Source: Enterobacterales bacterium
GTDB lineage: Bacteria > Pseudomonadota > Gammaproteobacteria > Enterobacterales > Kangiellaceae
Assembly: GCA_030949565.1 (NCBI GenBank)
Contig: JAUZSK010000052.1
Coordinates: 1-64,000 of the forward strand
Length of the DNA stretch: 64,000 bases
Direction: 5' to 3'
Shown here: positions 31,833 through 41,729 of the stretch, one piece after another
Layout: the number at the start of each line of letters is the position of its first letter
How positions within the stretch are numbered: position 1 is the stretch's first letter
Notes under the pieces: model-generated
Told to the model about the DNA's origin: nothing
Seen by the model: only the letters and a program-made list of their open reading frames with translations
Databases searched by the model: none
Program-made: the position numbers and the translations under genes

Positions 31833-33286
31833 ATGCAGACTGTCGAAAGTTTTTTTAATGTTATTAACAACCTTACCTGGGGACAGGCGTTGATCCCGTT
31901 ACTGGTTGTCTTCGGTTTATTCATTACAGGATTATCTCGTTTTGTTCAGTTTCAGTTTTTTGGAAGAATGTTTCGAGTAATAATATCCGATAACCAAACA
32001 ACCGATCCCAACACAATTTCATCGCGAGCTGCACTGCTTATTTCAGTCGGTGGTCGCGTTGGTGGCGGCAACATTGCAGGAGTTGCAGTCGCTATTACTT
32101 TAGGAGGCCCAGGCGCTGTTTTTTGGATGTGGGCAATCGCCTTGGTCGGCATGGCGACCAGTTTAGTTGAAAGCACATTAGCGCAAATTTTTAAACGTAA
32201 GCAAAATGATGGTTCCTTTCGTGGGGGACCTGCTCGTTCGATTCTTCATGGCCTAGGTGAAAATTACCGATGGTTAGCGATTGTCTATTCAGTCTGCCTA
32301 ATTGCGGCTTTCGGTTTGGGATTCAACGCTTTTCAGGGGAATACTGTAGCTGGTGCGTTAAAGGATAGTTTAGGGATCAGTCGGATGATAAGCGGGGCGC
32401 TTCTTGCAGTGATTGCAGGCTTTATCGTTTTCGGTGGGATAAAACGTATTGCTAAAGTTGCCGATGTTGTAGTTCCTTTGATGGCTATCAGTTACATTGC
32501 AATGGCGCTGGTGGTTATAATTTTGAATATTTCTGAAGTCCCTTCGATGTTGCAATCAATCTTAGCCAACGCTTTCGGATTTGAAGAAGCCGTTAGTGGT
32601 GGAATGGGAGCAGCAATCTCACAAGGGTTAAGACGCGGTTTGTTCTCAAATGAAGCCGGGCTGGGATCCACTCCTAACGTGGCGGCTACCGCTGATGTAA
32701 AGCATCCTATAAGCCAAGGAATCACTCAGTCCCTTTCAGTTTTCATTGACACCATGTTGGTCTGCACTTGTACGGCCTTTATTATTTTGTTAGGTGATAT
32801 TTATGTACCTGGAAACGAAGCAATTGACGGTGTAGTACTCACTCAACAGTCTTTGGTATCGCATTTAGGTAATTGGACAAAGTATTTTCTTTCAGCAATG
32901 TTGCTGCTTTTTTGCGTTCAGCTCAATCATTTACAACTATTACCTAGGTGAAAATGCACTGACTTTTATCACAAAAAAAACCAATTGCGGTAACTGTCTT
33001 ACGCGCTGCCGTTGTTGGGATCGTTTTTATGGGAGCAACGGCTCCAGGCGCTACAGCAATATTCTTCTTTTCCGATCCGATGATGGGCATTTTAGCAATC
33101 GTTAATTTGGTCGCTATAATGATGTTATTACCAACCTGCTTAAGAGTTCTTGAAGATTTCAGAAAACAACTTCACAATGGAATTGAGCGTCCAATATTTA
33201 ATTTTGATGATTTCGACGATTTGGATATTGATAGGGATGCTTGGGATCAAGCGAATAAAAACTTAGGTAAAAATAACGTCAGGTAA
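31833..33286 (+). CDS. AGCS-family alanine/glycine:cation symporter, two frameshifts
   Basis: This is a Na+- (or H+-) coupled amino-acid importer with about 10-11 membrane helices. The family stretch VGGGNIAGVAVAITLGGPGAVFW near the start and SQGLRRGLFSNEAGLGSTPNVAA later are diagnostic. The frame breaks at a T6 run (32908-32913, T5 expected) and an A8 run (32973-32980, A7 expected). Correcting both restores LLFAFSSIIYNYYLGENA and a normal C-terminus ending at 33286. It is the first gene of a rightward cassette with the RraA-like genes, so the imported amino acid is probably their pathway's substrate. Confidence 0.85.
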
Positions 33287-33292
33287 CCTTAA

Positions 33293-33955
33293 ATGACTAA
33301 AAAATTAGTACAGCTAATGAAGCTAGAAAAACTTGATACCAATACCGTTTCAGACGCATTGGATTTCTTAGGGTTAGAGGGGGCTACTTTTGGGATACGC
33401 CCTCTATGGGATTGCAAAAAAATTGTAGGCCTTGCGAGCACCGTAAAACTTGGACCAAAAGAAAATAAAAACTCAACGGTTCACCTAATCACTCCTGTCA
33501 TCGATGCCATTGTGGATGACGATAGAGTTCTGGTGATAGCGGGTGGTACTAACGGCGTTTCTTGTTGGGGTGACATCATTGCCAATGCGGCTAAACAAAA
33601 ACAAATTCAAGGAACAGTTATCGATGGATGTAGTCGGGATATTGACGGCAGTAAGGATATTGAATATCCATTATACGGAAAAGGCGTCACGATGATTAGC
33701 GCAAGAAACCGCATCATTCAATTAGATTCCGGATGCCCGATTTTATATGCAGGGGTGACCGTTAACGAAAATGATTATGTTATCGCTGATCGTTGCGGGA
33801 CTGTTTTTATTCCATCTAAATGCATAGATGAAGTTTTGGCACTCGCCGAAAAAATTGACGCAAGACAAAATAACATGTTAAAAGCGGTTCGCTCGGGGAA
33901 ATCAGTTGCTGAGGTAATGCACGACAAAAAATTTGAAGCAATAAATAAAAAGTGA
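33293..33955 (+). CDS. RraA/HMG-aldolase family protein (copy 1)
   Basis: The 220-residue protein has the RraA fold: NTVSDALDFLG at the start, GGTNGVSCWGDIIANAAK, then TVIDGCSRDID with Arg115-Asp116, the pair that binds substrate and Mg2+ in 4-hydroxy-4-methyl-2-oxoglutarate aldolase, and VIADRCGTVFIP. That suggests an oxo-acid aldolase or decarboxylase rather than an RNase E inhibitor. It begins 7 bp after the transporter and is followed by two paralogues. The three are strongly diverged, so they are unlikely to be simple redundant copies. Confidence 0.8.
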   Translation: MTKKLVQLMKLEKLDTNTVSDALDFLGLEGATFGIRPLWDCKKIVGLASTVKLGPKENKNSTVHLITPVIDAIVDDDRVLVIAGGTNGVSCWGDIIANAAKQKQIQGTVIDGCSRDIDGSKDIEYPLYGKGVTMISARNRIIQLDSGCPILYAGVTVNENDYVIADRCGTVFIPSKCIDEVLALAEKIDARQNNMLKAVRSGKSVAEVMHDKKFEAINKK

Positions 33956-34005
33956 ACAGATAGACTTATAGCTTCATTAGGTAAATAATTTGAGAGAGCA
34001 ATTTA

Positions 34006-34713
34006 ATGACAGATAACAACCAATCAGATCCAAGTGATCTTTGCAAAAATGAAACGCAAGAATTAATAAAACTTTTTGAGGGGCTGGACACCGCAGGAGT
34101 ATCAGACGCATTAGATAAGATGAACTTACATGGTCAAGCGCTAGGCATAATGCCGCTAAAAAACTACACCTTGGCTATTGTCGGTGCGGCCTATACGGTT
34201 AAGTACATTCCTGTGGGCACGCCGGCTGGTACCGTTGGTGATTATATAGATGATGTTGAAGAAGGTGATATCGTTGTAATCGATAATAATGGACGACTAG
34301 ATTGCACAGTTTGGGGCGATATTCTGACGCAATATGCGGGTATTCGTAAAATTGCTGGAACAGTCATTGATGGTGTTTGCCGTGATGTTAATAAGGCGAT
34401 AGAAGATCAGTACCCAATCTTTAGCTCGGGCAGGTTTATGCGTACTGGTAAAGACCGTGTTGAAGTAGAATCGGTCAATCAAACCGTCAACATTGGTACC
34501 GTTAGAGTGGAACCAAGAGATATAGTCGTTGCCGACGCCAACGGGGTTGTCATTGTTCCGCGAAAGTTTGCTCGTCAAATAGCCAAAATAGCTCATGAAA
34601 TTGAAACCGTTGAAACGGCTATTCGAAAGCGAATTATGATGGGCGATAGTATTAGTGAAGCGAGAGAAAAGCTTAATTATCATACCCTTCAAAGGAAACT
34701 GAACGATGAATAA
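34006..34713 (+). CDS. RraA/HMG-aldolase family protein (copy 2)
   Basis: 235 residues, with a 20-residue extra lead. Core: TAGVSDALDKMNLHGQALGI, then NNGRLDCTVWGDILTQYAG, then TVIDGVCRDVN with Arg126-Asp127, and VVADANGVVIVPR. The catalytic pair is kept. The GTPAGTVGDYIDDV loop differs from copies 1 and 3, which may mean a different substrate. It overlaps copy 3 by 8 bp, so these two are translationally coupled. Confidence 0.8.
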   Translation: MTDNNQSDPSDLCKNETQELIKLFEGLDTAGVSDALDKMNLHGQALGIMPLKNYTLAIVGAAYTVKYIPVGTPAGTVGDYIDDVEEGDIVVIDNNGRLDCTVWGDILTQYAGIRKIAGTVIDGVCRDVNKAIEDQYPIFSSGRFMRTGKDRVEVESVNQTVNIGTVRVEPRDIVVADANGVVIVPRKFARQIAKIAHEIETVETAIRKRIMMGDSISEAREKLNYHTLQRKLNDE

Positions 34714-35338
34714 TTATACCGATGAAATAAGAGAATTAGCCATAGGACTTGGCACGGCAACACTTTATGAAGCATCGGGAATTATCAACTGTGCGCTCGA
34801 TCCTTTGATCAGACCTGTTTGGCAAGGTGCTGCAGTGGCAGGAACAGCCTACCCGGTTGCTTGTTCACCCGGTGATAATTTGGCCATTCAAATAGCACTT
34901 GAAAGAGCACCATCTGGAAGTGTTTTGACGGTAACAACCAATAACTTTGTAGCCGGCTATTGGGGCGAAGTATTAACCGTCGCGGCAGAATCATCTAGTA
35001 TTAAGGGGCTCGTCATTGACGGCGGTGTGAGAGATGTAGCAGCTCTTCGCAAGCGCCAATTTCCGGCATTTAGCCGTGGTATTTCTGTTCGTGGTACGAC
35101 CAAAGCTAGCTACAGATCGGTTGGGCAACCTATTCAAATAACCGGTACTCCTGCAAAACAAGGTGATTTAATTGTTGCTGATGACGACGGCGTTATCATT
35201 TTACCTCAAGCACTGGCGCTCGAAATTATTGTAAAAGGTCAAGTCAGAGAACAGCAAGAAGCAACCATGATGAAACGATTAACAGACGGTGAATCTACGT
35301 TAGACTTAATGGGCTTAGCCAAATGGCGGAAAAATTAA
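34706..35338 (+). CDS. RraA/HMG-aldolase family protein (copy 3)
   Basis: 210 residues. It carries GTATLYEASGIINCALDPLIR, then VAGYWGEVLTVAAES, then LVIDGGVRDV with Arg109-Asp110, FPAFSRGISVRGTTK and IVADDDGVIILP. This is the most typical HMG-aldolase-like of the three (PxFSRG). It starts inside the end of copy 2 and is followed almost at once by the aminotransferase. Confidence 0.82.
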   Translation: MNNYTDEIRELAIGLGTATLYEASGIINCALDPLIRPVWQGAAVAGTAYPVACSPGDNLAIQIALERAPSGSVLTVTTNNFVAGYWGEVLTVAAESSSIKGLVIDGGVRDVAALRKRQFPAFSRGISVRGTTKASYRSVGQPIQITGTPAKQGDLIVADDDGVIILPQALALEIIVKGQVREQQEATMMKRLTDGESTLDLMGLAKWRKN

Positions 35339-35342
35339 TAGT

Positions 35343-36571
35343 ATGAAAAATTCAACAGCAAAAAAACTGAATCGCTTTTTAGAAGCAAGCAAACCATCAG
35401 CCACTTATAAAGTTATCGATAAGGTTGTGAAAAAAAAGAGCTGCGGGTGAAACCGTCATTTCACTTTGCGCTGGCGAACCGGACTTTGATACGCCCCAAC
35501 ATATATCGAAAGCAGCTATTAAGGCAATCCAATCAGGACAAACTCGCTACACTCAGGTTGCGGGACTAAAATCTCTAAGGCAAGCTGTTAGTGACAAATT
35601 TAAGCACGAAAATGGAATTTCAAGCGCATGGGAAGAAACCATTGTTTGCACAGGGGGCAAACAAGTATTGTTTAATGCGCTTGCTGCTACCCTAAATGAA
35701 AGTGACGAAGTCATTATTCCCGCACCCTTTTGGGTGAGCTATCCCGAAATGGTTGAAGTCTGTGGAGGCAAACCTATTCCTGTTTCTTGCGGTATTGAGA
35801 GTGGATTCAAATTAACACCCAACTCACTCGAAAAAGCTATTACAAATAAAACCAGATGGCTAATACTAAACTCACCCTCTAACCCAACCGGCGCTGTTTA
35901 TACTAAAAAAAGAATTAGAGAATCTTGCTGAGGTAATCAGAAAACATGAACAAGTGATGCTGTTATCGGATGATATTTACGAACACTTAGTTTTTGATGA
36001 TGTGTCGTTTTATACCATGGCGCAAATTGCGCCCGATCTTAAGGAGCGCATATTAACCATGAACGGCGTTTCAAAAGCTTATGCCATGACAGGATGGCGA
36101 ATTGGTTTTGGAATGGGTCCAAAATGGTTAATTGATGCAATGACCAAACTTCAAGGCCAACAAACATCAGGCGCTTGTAGCATCGCTCAACATGCAGCAT
36201 TGGCCGCAATTACAAACAAAGAGGAATCAAAAAAATTCATCGATCAATCCTGCACTGTTTTTGCTAAGCGTCGTGATATTCTCATAAACATGCTGAATAA
36301 GGCCAAAGGTTTAAGCTGCGAGAAACCATTGGGAGCATTTTATATTTTTGCGGACTGTTCAAAATTGATAGGCAAAAAGACATTAACCGGAAAGCTCCTC
36401 AAGAGTGATAAAGATGTGGCAGATGCATTACTTGATGAACAGAATATTGCCGTCGTTCACGGAAGTGCGTTTGGTTTAGGTCCTTATTTAAGGATTGCTT
36501 ACGCGCTCGATGAAGAATCTTTAGTTTTAGCTTGTGAAAAAATTCAATCTTTTTGTGACGCACTTGCTTAA
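35343..36571 (+). CDS. class I/II pyridoxal-phosphate aminotransferase, two frameshifts
   Basis: The restored protein of about 408 residues belongs to the aspartate-aminotransferase (AspC-like I-gamma) group. It shows SLCAGEPDFDTP, RYTQVAGLKSLRQAV, APFWVSYPEM, LNSPSNPTGAVY, the DDIYEHLVF strand and the PLP lysine in NGVSKAYAMTGWRIG. The breaks lie in A8 (35430-35437, A7 expected) and A7 (35905-35911, A6 expected) runs. In the cassette it would make a 2-oxo acid from the imported amino acid, which an RraA-type aldolase could then cleave (inference). Confidence 0.85.
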
Positions 36572-36599
36572 AAAATATTTTTATTAGGAAAACTTAATC

Positions 36600-37394
36600 G
36601 TGAACGAATTTAAGAAATCAAATATCTCTGTCAATATCGAAGGTGTCGATCTTAAAATATCGACACTTTCAAGAGACGGAACAAAGGAAACCATCTTATT
36701 CCTGCATGGTTTTGGTTCAACCAAAGAAGACTACACCGACATAATTAGACAACAAGATTTAGATGAATATCCTTTTTTAGCCTATGATGCCCCAGGTTGT
36801 GGTGAGACATATTGCTCCGATTTAGGACAAGTTTCTATCCAACTTCAACTAAAAACGGCTCTTGCAATGCTAGATCATTTTGATATTGAACGATTTCATC
36901 TGGTGGGGCATTCAATGGGAGGGCTGACAGCATTAATGTTAGCAGACCAATGCCCAGAACGAGTGCTCAGCTTTACCGATATTGAGGGCAATATTGCCCC
37001 GGAAGATTGCTTTTTGAGTCGACAGATAATTAATTTCCCGAGTGAAAATCCCGAGCTGTTTTTCGAACACTTTATTGATCGAACATTACACACACCTGCC
37101 TATTCTAGCGCCCTCTATTCAGCAAGCCTAAAATATAAAGTAAGAGCTCAGGCTGTTCCCGGAATTTTTAATTCAATGGTGGATCTCTCAGACAACTCAA
37201 ATTTAATGGAAAAATTCCTAAACCTACCTTGCCCTAAAATGTTTATGTATGGCGAACAAAACCAATCGCTCACTTACTTAACAGCTATACAATCCAACGG
37301 CGTAAGACTTGCGGAAATACCTGAATGCGGACATTTTCCGATGTACTCCAACCCAACATGCATGTGGCGCGCGATCGAGGATTTTTTAGTTTGA
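36600..37394 (+). CDS. alpha/beta-hydrolase
   Basis: The 264-residue protein has the oxyanion region LFLHGFGSTKEDY, nucleophile Ser105 in LVGHSMGGLTAL and the catalytic histidine in ECGHFPM near the end. It is cytoplasmic, with no signal peptide. The start is GTG 36600 behind AGGAAA. As the last cassette gene it could hydrolyse an ester, lactone or amide form of the substrate; which one cannot be told. Confidence 0.82.
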   Translation: MNEFKKSNISVNIEGVDLKISTLSRDGTKETILFLHGFGSTKEDYTDIIRQQDLDEYPFLAYDAPGCGETYCSDLGQVSIQLQLKTALAMLDHFDIERFHLVGHSMGGLTALMLADQCPERVLSFTDIEGNIAPEDCFLSRQIINFPSENPELFFEHFIDRTLHTPAYSSALYSASLKYKVRAQAVPGIFNSMVDLSDNSNLMEKFLNLPCPKMFMYGEQNQSLTYLTAIQSNGVRLAEIPECGHFPMYSNPTCMWRAIEDFLV

Positions 37395-37687
37395 AATTTT
37401 GCACACAACTTGTGATTACTCGATAAGAAATCCGTAATCTAAGTCTAAATCATGTGTTCTGTAAACCGAACTTTTCTCACCGTTAAACTTTGGTTAAATT
37501 AGTTTGACTTGTGGAAAATCAGAAAATAAGAAAAATATTTTCTGATTCGAATAGGGTGTACTTTATCCTGACGTCAGATTTTAATTGAAATAGTGTCAGA
37601 TTAGAACCTAAACAAGCATATTGACCGTTATGAGTCGGACTCTTAGACTCTATCCTGACAATTTGAGGTGAATCTATAAAAGGATAG

Positions 37688-37807
37688 CGAATAGTCTATG
37701 CTCATATTAATCTACTGGGTCATTATTCATTTACTCTAGCTAAACAGGTAATAAAAGGTCATCTTACACCAATCAATCAACCTTCGGACGATATTGAAAC
37801 CCCTTAG
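37688..37807 (+). pseudogene. Tn3-family transposase, C-terminal tail remnant (probable)
   Basis: A 40-codon frame reads VYAHINLLGHYSFTLAKQV and then GHLTPINQPSDDIETP before a stop at 37805-37807. The HINLLGxYxFxL pattern is the usual C-terminal end of Tn3-family transposases. Nothing else of the element is recognisable, and no 38-bp terminal repeat was seen. It lies in the 530-bp gap (37395-37923) between the cassette and bpt; the rest of that gap looks empty. Confidence 0.5.
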
Positions 37808-37923
37808 AGTAACATTTCTAGTCCCGTTGGACTTCAAACCCTAGGATAGAATTGATTGGTCCATTCATTGTTCGTTGCTGTGACAGGTGGATGAGTGGCA
37901 ATTCGATAAAATGGGTAGCGTTG

Positions 37924-38652
37924 CTAATTTAACCTGAGCCATTTTTGATTTATAAAGCATTCTAACGGCCGATAATTACCTTTATAAGACATTTTTTGAC
38001 ATTGTTTGATCCAAAACCCTAAATACAAATGATTTAGACCTTGTTGTTGGCATATTTTTGCCAGTTTTAGAATGGCTAACCGGCCTAAACTAAAGCTTGA
38101 ATAATCTGGATCGAAAAAGGTATAAATGGCAGAAAGACCATCACTCAACTGATCAAATACGGCGCAGGCTATCAGTTGATCGGATTCATTAAAAATATCA
38201 AGAAAATGGGTATCCATCCATTTAGAAAGTATAAATTCACGATACTGTTTTTGCGAGGTTGGGAACATGTCACCGTCTGCATGTCGGATATTAATATATT
38301 TTTCAAATAAACGATAATGGGTTAAATCAAACTGTGCTTTTGAGATCTTGGTTTTAAATGATATTGCTTTATTGATGCATCGTTTTTGCTGTTTTGTCGG
38401 TTTTAATTCTTTGGCTAAAAGTCTTACTGAAATGCAAGCTTGGCAGTTTTCACAATGAGGGCGGTAAATGTGGTCACCACTTCGTCTAAAGCCTTGTTGA
38501 ATTAAGCTGTCATAAACTTGGGGCGTTGGCATGTGTTGTGGGCTCAAGAATAAAGTTTTTGCTTGATTGTCTGGTAAATAGGGGCAGTCATGAGCTGCCG
38601 TTAAATAAAACTCAATTGGTATAGCGTTGGAATGGTTAGAAGGATTACTCAT
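37924..38652 (-). CDS. bpt: aspartate/glutamate leucyl-transferase
   Basis: Bpt adds Leu from Leu-tRNA to proteins starting with Asp or Glu, turning them into ClpS substrates. The 242-residue protein has the conserved cysteine cluster HCENCQACISVRL, the GRLAILKLAK region and the LGFWIKQCQKMSYKGNYRPLE ending typical of the family (Pfam ATE_N/ATE_C). It lies 2 bp after aat on the same strand. Confidence 0.9.
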   Translation of the reverse strand: MSNPSNHSNAIPIEFYLTAAHDCPYLPDNQAKTLFLSPQHMPTPQVYDSLIQQGFRRSGDHIYRPHCENCQACISVRLLAKELKPTKQQKRCINKAISFKTKISKAQFDLTHYRLFEKYINIRHADGDMFPTSQKQYREFILSKWMDTHFLDIFNESDQLIACAVFDQLSDGLSAIYTFFDPDYSSFSLGRLAILKLAKICQQQGLNHLYLGFWIKQCQKMSYKGNYRPLECFINQKWLRLN

Positions 38653-38654
38653 GC

Positions 38655-39371
38655 TTATCGAGTCACTAAATTAGCGAGACAAAGCGACTTCCGCTGCCAT
38701 ATTTTATCTGACAAACCGGCTTGCAATGGTGCCTTCAGTATCTCAAGATAGTCATTGCGGGACAAACTAACGGCCCCTAGACTAACTAAATGTGGGTTTT
38801 CTACCTGACAGTCTATTAGGCTAAAGTGATGGGGTTTTAGATAAGCAATCAAACAGGCTAGTGCTGTTTTTGAGCCGTTACTAATGCGACTAAACATTGA
38901 TTCACCACAAAATACACTGTGGTTAGCAATGCCGTAAATTCCGCCAACTAGATGTTCATTCTGCCAAACTTCTAACGAATGAGCATAGCCTTGATGATGC
39001 AACTTGAGGTAAGCCTTTTTAATATCATCATCAATCCAAGTGGACTCACGGTTGTCTGTAGGCTTGGCGCATTCAGTAATTACCCGCTCAAAGTTTTGGT
39101 TGAGTGTCACTCTAAGTTGTGGTTGATTTTTAATAAAACGGCACAGACTGCGTGATGGCCTAAATGTTTGAATATCAAACACCATTCTAGGGTCAGGTGA
39201 CCACCAAAGGATAGGCTCGCCCTCGGAATACCACGGGAATATGCCCTGTGAATAGGCATTAATTAAACGTTCAGGTGATAGGTCTGCACCTGCCGCCAAT
39301 AATCCGTTAGGCTCAGTCAGAGCCTGCAACACAGAAGGGAAGGGGGTATCAGGATCAAGGTATGCAACCAT
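38655..39371 (-). CDS. aat: leucyl/phenylalanyl-tRNA--protein transferase
   Basis: Aat adds Leu or Phe to proteins with N-terminal Lys or Arg, the other branch of the bacterial N-degron pathway. The 238-residue protein shows the family pattern GLLAAGADLSPERLINAYSQ, GIFPWYSEGEPILWWSPDPR, then ESTWIDDDIKKAY and GESMFSR. It is upstream of bpt in one operon. scoB ends just upstream of it (18 bp), so the pair may also receive transcription from the leucine-degradation cluster. Confidence 0.95.
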   Translation of the reverse strand: MVAYLDPDTPFPSVLQALTEPNGLLAAGADLSPERLINAYSQGIFPWYSEGEPILWWSPDPRMVFDIQTFRPSRSLCRFIKNQPQLRVTLNQNFERVITECAKPTDNRESTWIDDDIKKAYLKLHHQGYAHSLEVWQNEHLVGGIYGIANHSVFCGESMFSRISNGSKTALACLIAYLKPHHFSLIDCQVENPHLVSLGAVSLSRNDYLEILKAPLQAGLSDKIWQRKSLCLANLVTR

Positions 39372-39389
39372 GGTCTAATCCATTAGCCT

Positions 39390-40046
39390 TTAAAGTTCCA
39401 TCTCCGGCACTTGATCAGGTATTAGCAGTTTGCCTGCTGTTTTTTCTATGATTTCTTGCACACTGACTCCAGGTGCTCTTTCTTCTAAATGAAATGCACC
39501 ATCTTTAATCGACATAACCGCTAAATCTGTTACCACCTTATTAATGCAATTGACACCGGTTAAAGGTAACGAGCAGGATTCTAGTAATTTTGAGTTACCG
39601 CGTTTATCAGCGTGGGTCATGGTAACAATAATATTTTGAGCTCCGGCGACTAAATCCATCGCTCCCCCCATGCCTTTCACTAGTTTACCTGGGATCATAT
39701 AGGATGCGATTGACCCATTTTGATCCACCTCGAAGGCGCCTAGCACGGTTAAATCTACATGACCACCACGGATCATAGCGAAGCTCTCTGCGGAGGAGAA
39801 TATTGATGCTCCTGTGATTGCGGTTACGGTTTCCTTGCCTGCATTGATCATATCGGCATCGACATTTTCTTTAGTCGGGTAGGGGCCCATGCCCAATAAA
39901 CCATTCTCCGACTGCAGCATGACTTGAATATCATCCGGTACATAGCTTGCAACTAGAGTGGGAATACCTATGCCTAAGTTTACATAATAGCCATCACGAA
40001 GTTCTTGTGCCACGCGCTGTGCAATTTGGTCTCTGCTTAATGACAT
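39390..40046 (-). CDS. scoB: 3-oxoacid CoA-transferase subunit B
   Basis: Beta subunit of succinyl-CoA:acetoacetate CoA-transferase, which activates acetoacetate with succinyl-CoA. The 218 residues contain GYYVNLGIGIPTLVASYVP and the catalytic glutamate in QSENGLLGMGPYP, and GGMGAMDL-like GGAMDLVAG. It follows scoA by 10 bp, and together they consume the acetoacetate released by LiuE. Confidence 0.93.
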   Translation of the reverse strand: MSLSRDQIAQRVAQELRDGYYVNLGIGIPTLVASYVPDDIQVMLQSENGLLGMGPYPTKENVDADMINAGKETVTAITGASIFSSAESFAMIRGGHVDLTVLGAFEVDQNGSIASYMIPGKLVKGMGGAMDLVAGAQNIIVTMTHADKRGNSKLLESCSLPLTGVNCINKVVTDLAVMSIKDGAFHLEERAPGVSVQEIIEKTAGKLLIPDQVPEMEL

Positions 40047-40056
40047 AATGTTTTCC

Positions 40057-40758
40057 TTATTGCTTGGCTAATGTTAAGCGCTCAATACGCTTTTCGAAAC
40101 TAGCTTGGATGATACGGTCAACGTAGATACCCGGTGTATGAATTTCAGTTGGGTTTAGTTCTCCGGGTTCAAGTATTTGTTCCACTTCGACCACGGTTAT
40201 TTTACCGGCGGTTGCTGCCATGGGATTAAAATTCATGGCGGTATCCCGGAAAATTAGATTACCCATGGTATCGGCTTTCCAAGCCCTAACAATGGCAAAA
40301 TCACCGGTGATACTTTCCTCTAAAATATATTGACGACCGTTAAATTGTTTTACTTCTTTACCTTCAGCTACCGGCGTGCCGTATCCGGTCGCGGTATAAA
40401 AAGCTGGAATGCCAGCACCACCAGCGCGCATTTTCTCTGCAAGGGTACCTTGCGGCGTGAGTTCTACTTCTAACTCACCGGCCAAATACTGTCGTTCGAA
40501 CTCGGCATTTTCACCAACATAAGAGGAAATCATCTTTTTAATTTGTTTATCTTTGAGTAAAATACCAAGACCAAAGTCATCCACACCACAATTGTTGGAG
40601 ACAAAAGTCAGATTTGTAGTCTGTAAACGTTTAATCTGTGCAATTAGTCCTTCAGGTATACCGCACAAACCAAAGCCACCCGCGATAACGGTCATGCCGT
40701 CTTCTAATCCGGCCATGGCTTCTTGATAACTTTTGACGACCTTATTAAATCCGGCCAT
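40057..40758 (-). CDS. scoA: 3-oxoacid CoA-transferase subunit A
   Basis: Alpha subunit of the same transferase. About 233 residues from the ATG at 40758 ([11 protein letters not shown]), preceded by GGAG; an upstream in-frame ATG at 40791 is not the family start. It shows [30 protein letters not shown] and GTPVAEGKE. It lies between liuE and scoB on the same strand. Confidence 0.93.
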   Translation of the reverse strand: MAGFNKVVKSYQEAMAGLEDGMTVIAGGFGLCGIPEGLIAQIKRLQTTNLTFVSNNCGVDDFGLGILLKDKQIKKMISSYVGENAEFERQYLAGELEVELTPQGTLAEKMRAGGAGIPAFYTATGYGTPVAEGKEVKQFNGRQYILEESITGDFAIVRAWKADTMGNLIFRDTAMNFNPMAATAGKITVVEVEQILEPGELNPTEIHTPGIYVDRIIQASFEKRIERLTLAKQ

Positions 40759-40803
40759 AGAATTAGCTCCTAAAAAATGTAAGTGATGCACAGAGTCAAA
40801 TAT

Positions 40804-41724
40804 TTAATCGATTGCTTTGGATAAAATAGCCTTGGCAACTTTTGAGTTGTTGCCACGTCCTAAATATTGGCTGATATAATCGCCTGCCTTAACCAATTTG
40901 TCTAGATTAATTTGACTTTTTATGGCTAAAGATTCTAACAAATAAACCACATCCTCGGTAGCCACATTGCCGGATGCTCCTTTCGCATAGGGGCAACCGC
41001 CTAAACCTGCGACTGAAGCATCAATCGTAGAAATCCCCATTTCAAGCGCAACCATAATGTTTGCCAAGGCTAGACCGTAAGTATCATGGAAATGCACCGC
41101 TAATTGGTCAATAGGAACCTGCTCTAACACACAGGCTAAAAGTCTTTTTGTTGATAGCGGATTTCCTTGACCAATGGTATCTCCCAAGGATATTTGATAG
41201 CAGCCTAAATTTACAAGTTGTTGGCTCACTTGAGCAACTTTGCTTGGTTGAATTTCACCCTCGTAGGGGCAGCCTAGAACACATGATACATAGCCACGAA
41301 CCGCAATATTTTGCTGTTTGGCAAGTTGCATAAGTGGTTGGAACCGTTGTAGGCTTTGCTCAATGCTACAGTTGATATTCTTTTGTGAAAAGCTTTCTGA
41401 TGCCGCTGCAAAAATGGCAACTTCTTTAGCGCCAGCGCTAATCGCTTTTTCAAATCCTTGTAAGTTAGGAGTCAGTACCGTGAACTCGACCTGCTTTAGA
41501 TCCGATAGACCTTGCATCACCTCCGTGTGATCAGCCATTTGCGGCACCCATTTAGGTGATACGAAGCTTGTTGCTTCGATTTTTTTTAATCCACTATCCG
41601 CTAAAAGTTCTATAAGCTTGAGTTTTATATCGGTTGCAACCCATTGGCTCTCATTCTGCAGACCATCTCTCGGGCCTACCTCAACCAAAGTCACTTCAGC
41701 AGGAAACTGCGAGTTGTCTAGCAT
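40804..41724 (-). CDS. liuE: hydroxymethylglutaryl-CoA lyase
   Basis: This TIM-barrel lyase (also called MvaB) splits HMG-CoA into acetoacetate and acetyl-CoA, the last step of leucine degradation. The 306-residue protein carries [13 protein letters not shown] (metal/substrate region), [12 protein letters not shown] with two metal histidines, and the catalytic cysteine in [19 protein letters not shown]. It is only a few bases from liuD. Confidence 0.95.
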   Translation of the reverse strand: MLDNSQFPAEVTLVEVGPRDGLQNESQWVATDIKLKLIELLADSGLKKIEATSFVSPKWVPQMADHTEVMQGLSDLKQVEFTVLTPNLQGFEKAISAGAKEVAIFAAASESFSQKNINCSIEQSLQRFQPLMQLAKQQNIAVRGYVSCVLGCPYEGEIQPSKVAQVSQQLVNLGCYQISLGDTIGQGNPLSTKRLLACVLEQVPIDQLAVHFHDTYGLALANIMVALEMGISTIDASVAGLGGCPYAKGASGNVATEDVVYLLESLAIKSQINLDKLVKAGDYISQYLGRGNNSKVAKAILSKAID

Positions 41725-41729
41725 GATAT

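Noticed and set aside
34297-34692. 131-residue antisense frame
   Set aside because: Lies wholly opposite the second RraA-like gene, has no recognisable domain, and the sense frame is clearly real.
38655-39371. Treating aat and bpt as part of the imported cassette
   Set aside because: They are on the opposite strand, belong to the conserved clpS-clpA-infA neighbourhood, and lie beyond the Tn3-like remnant.
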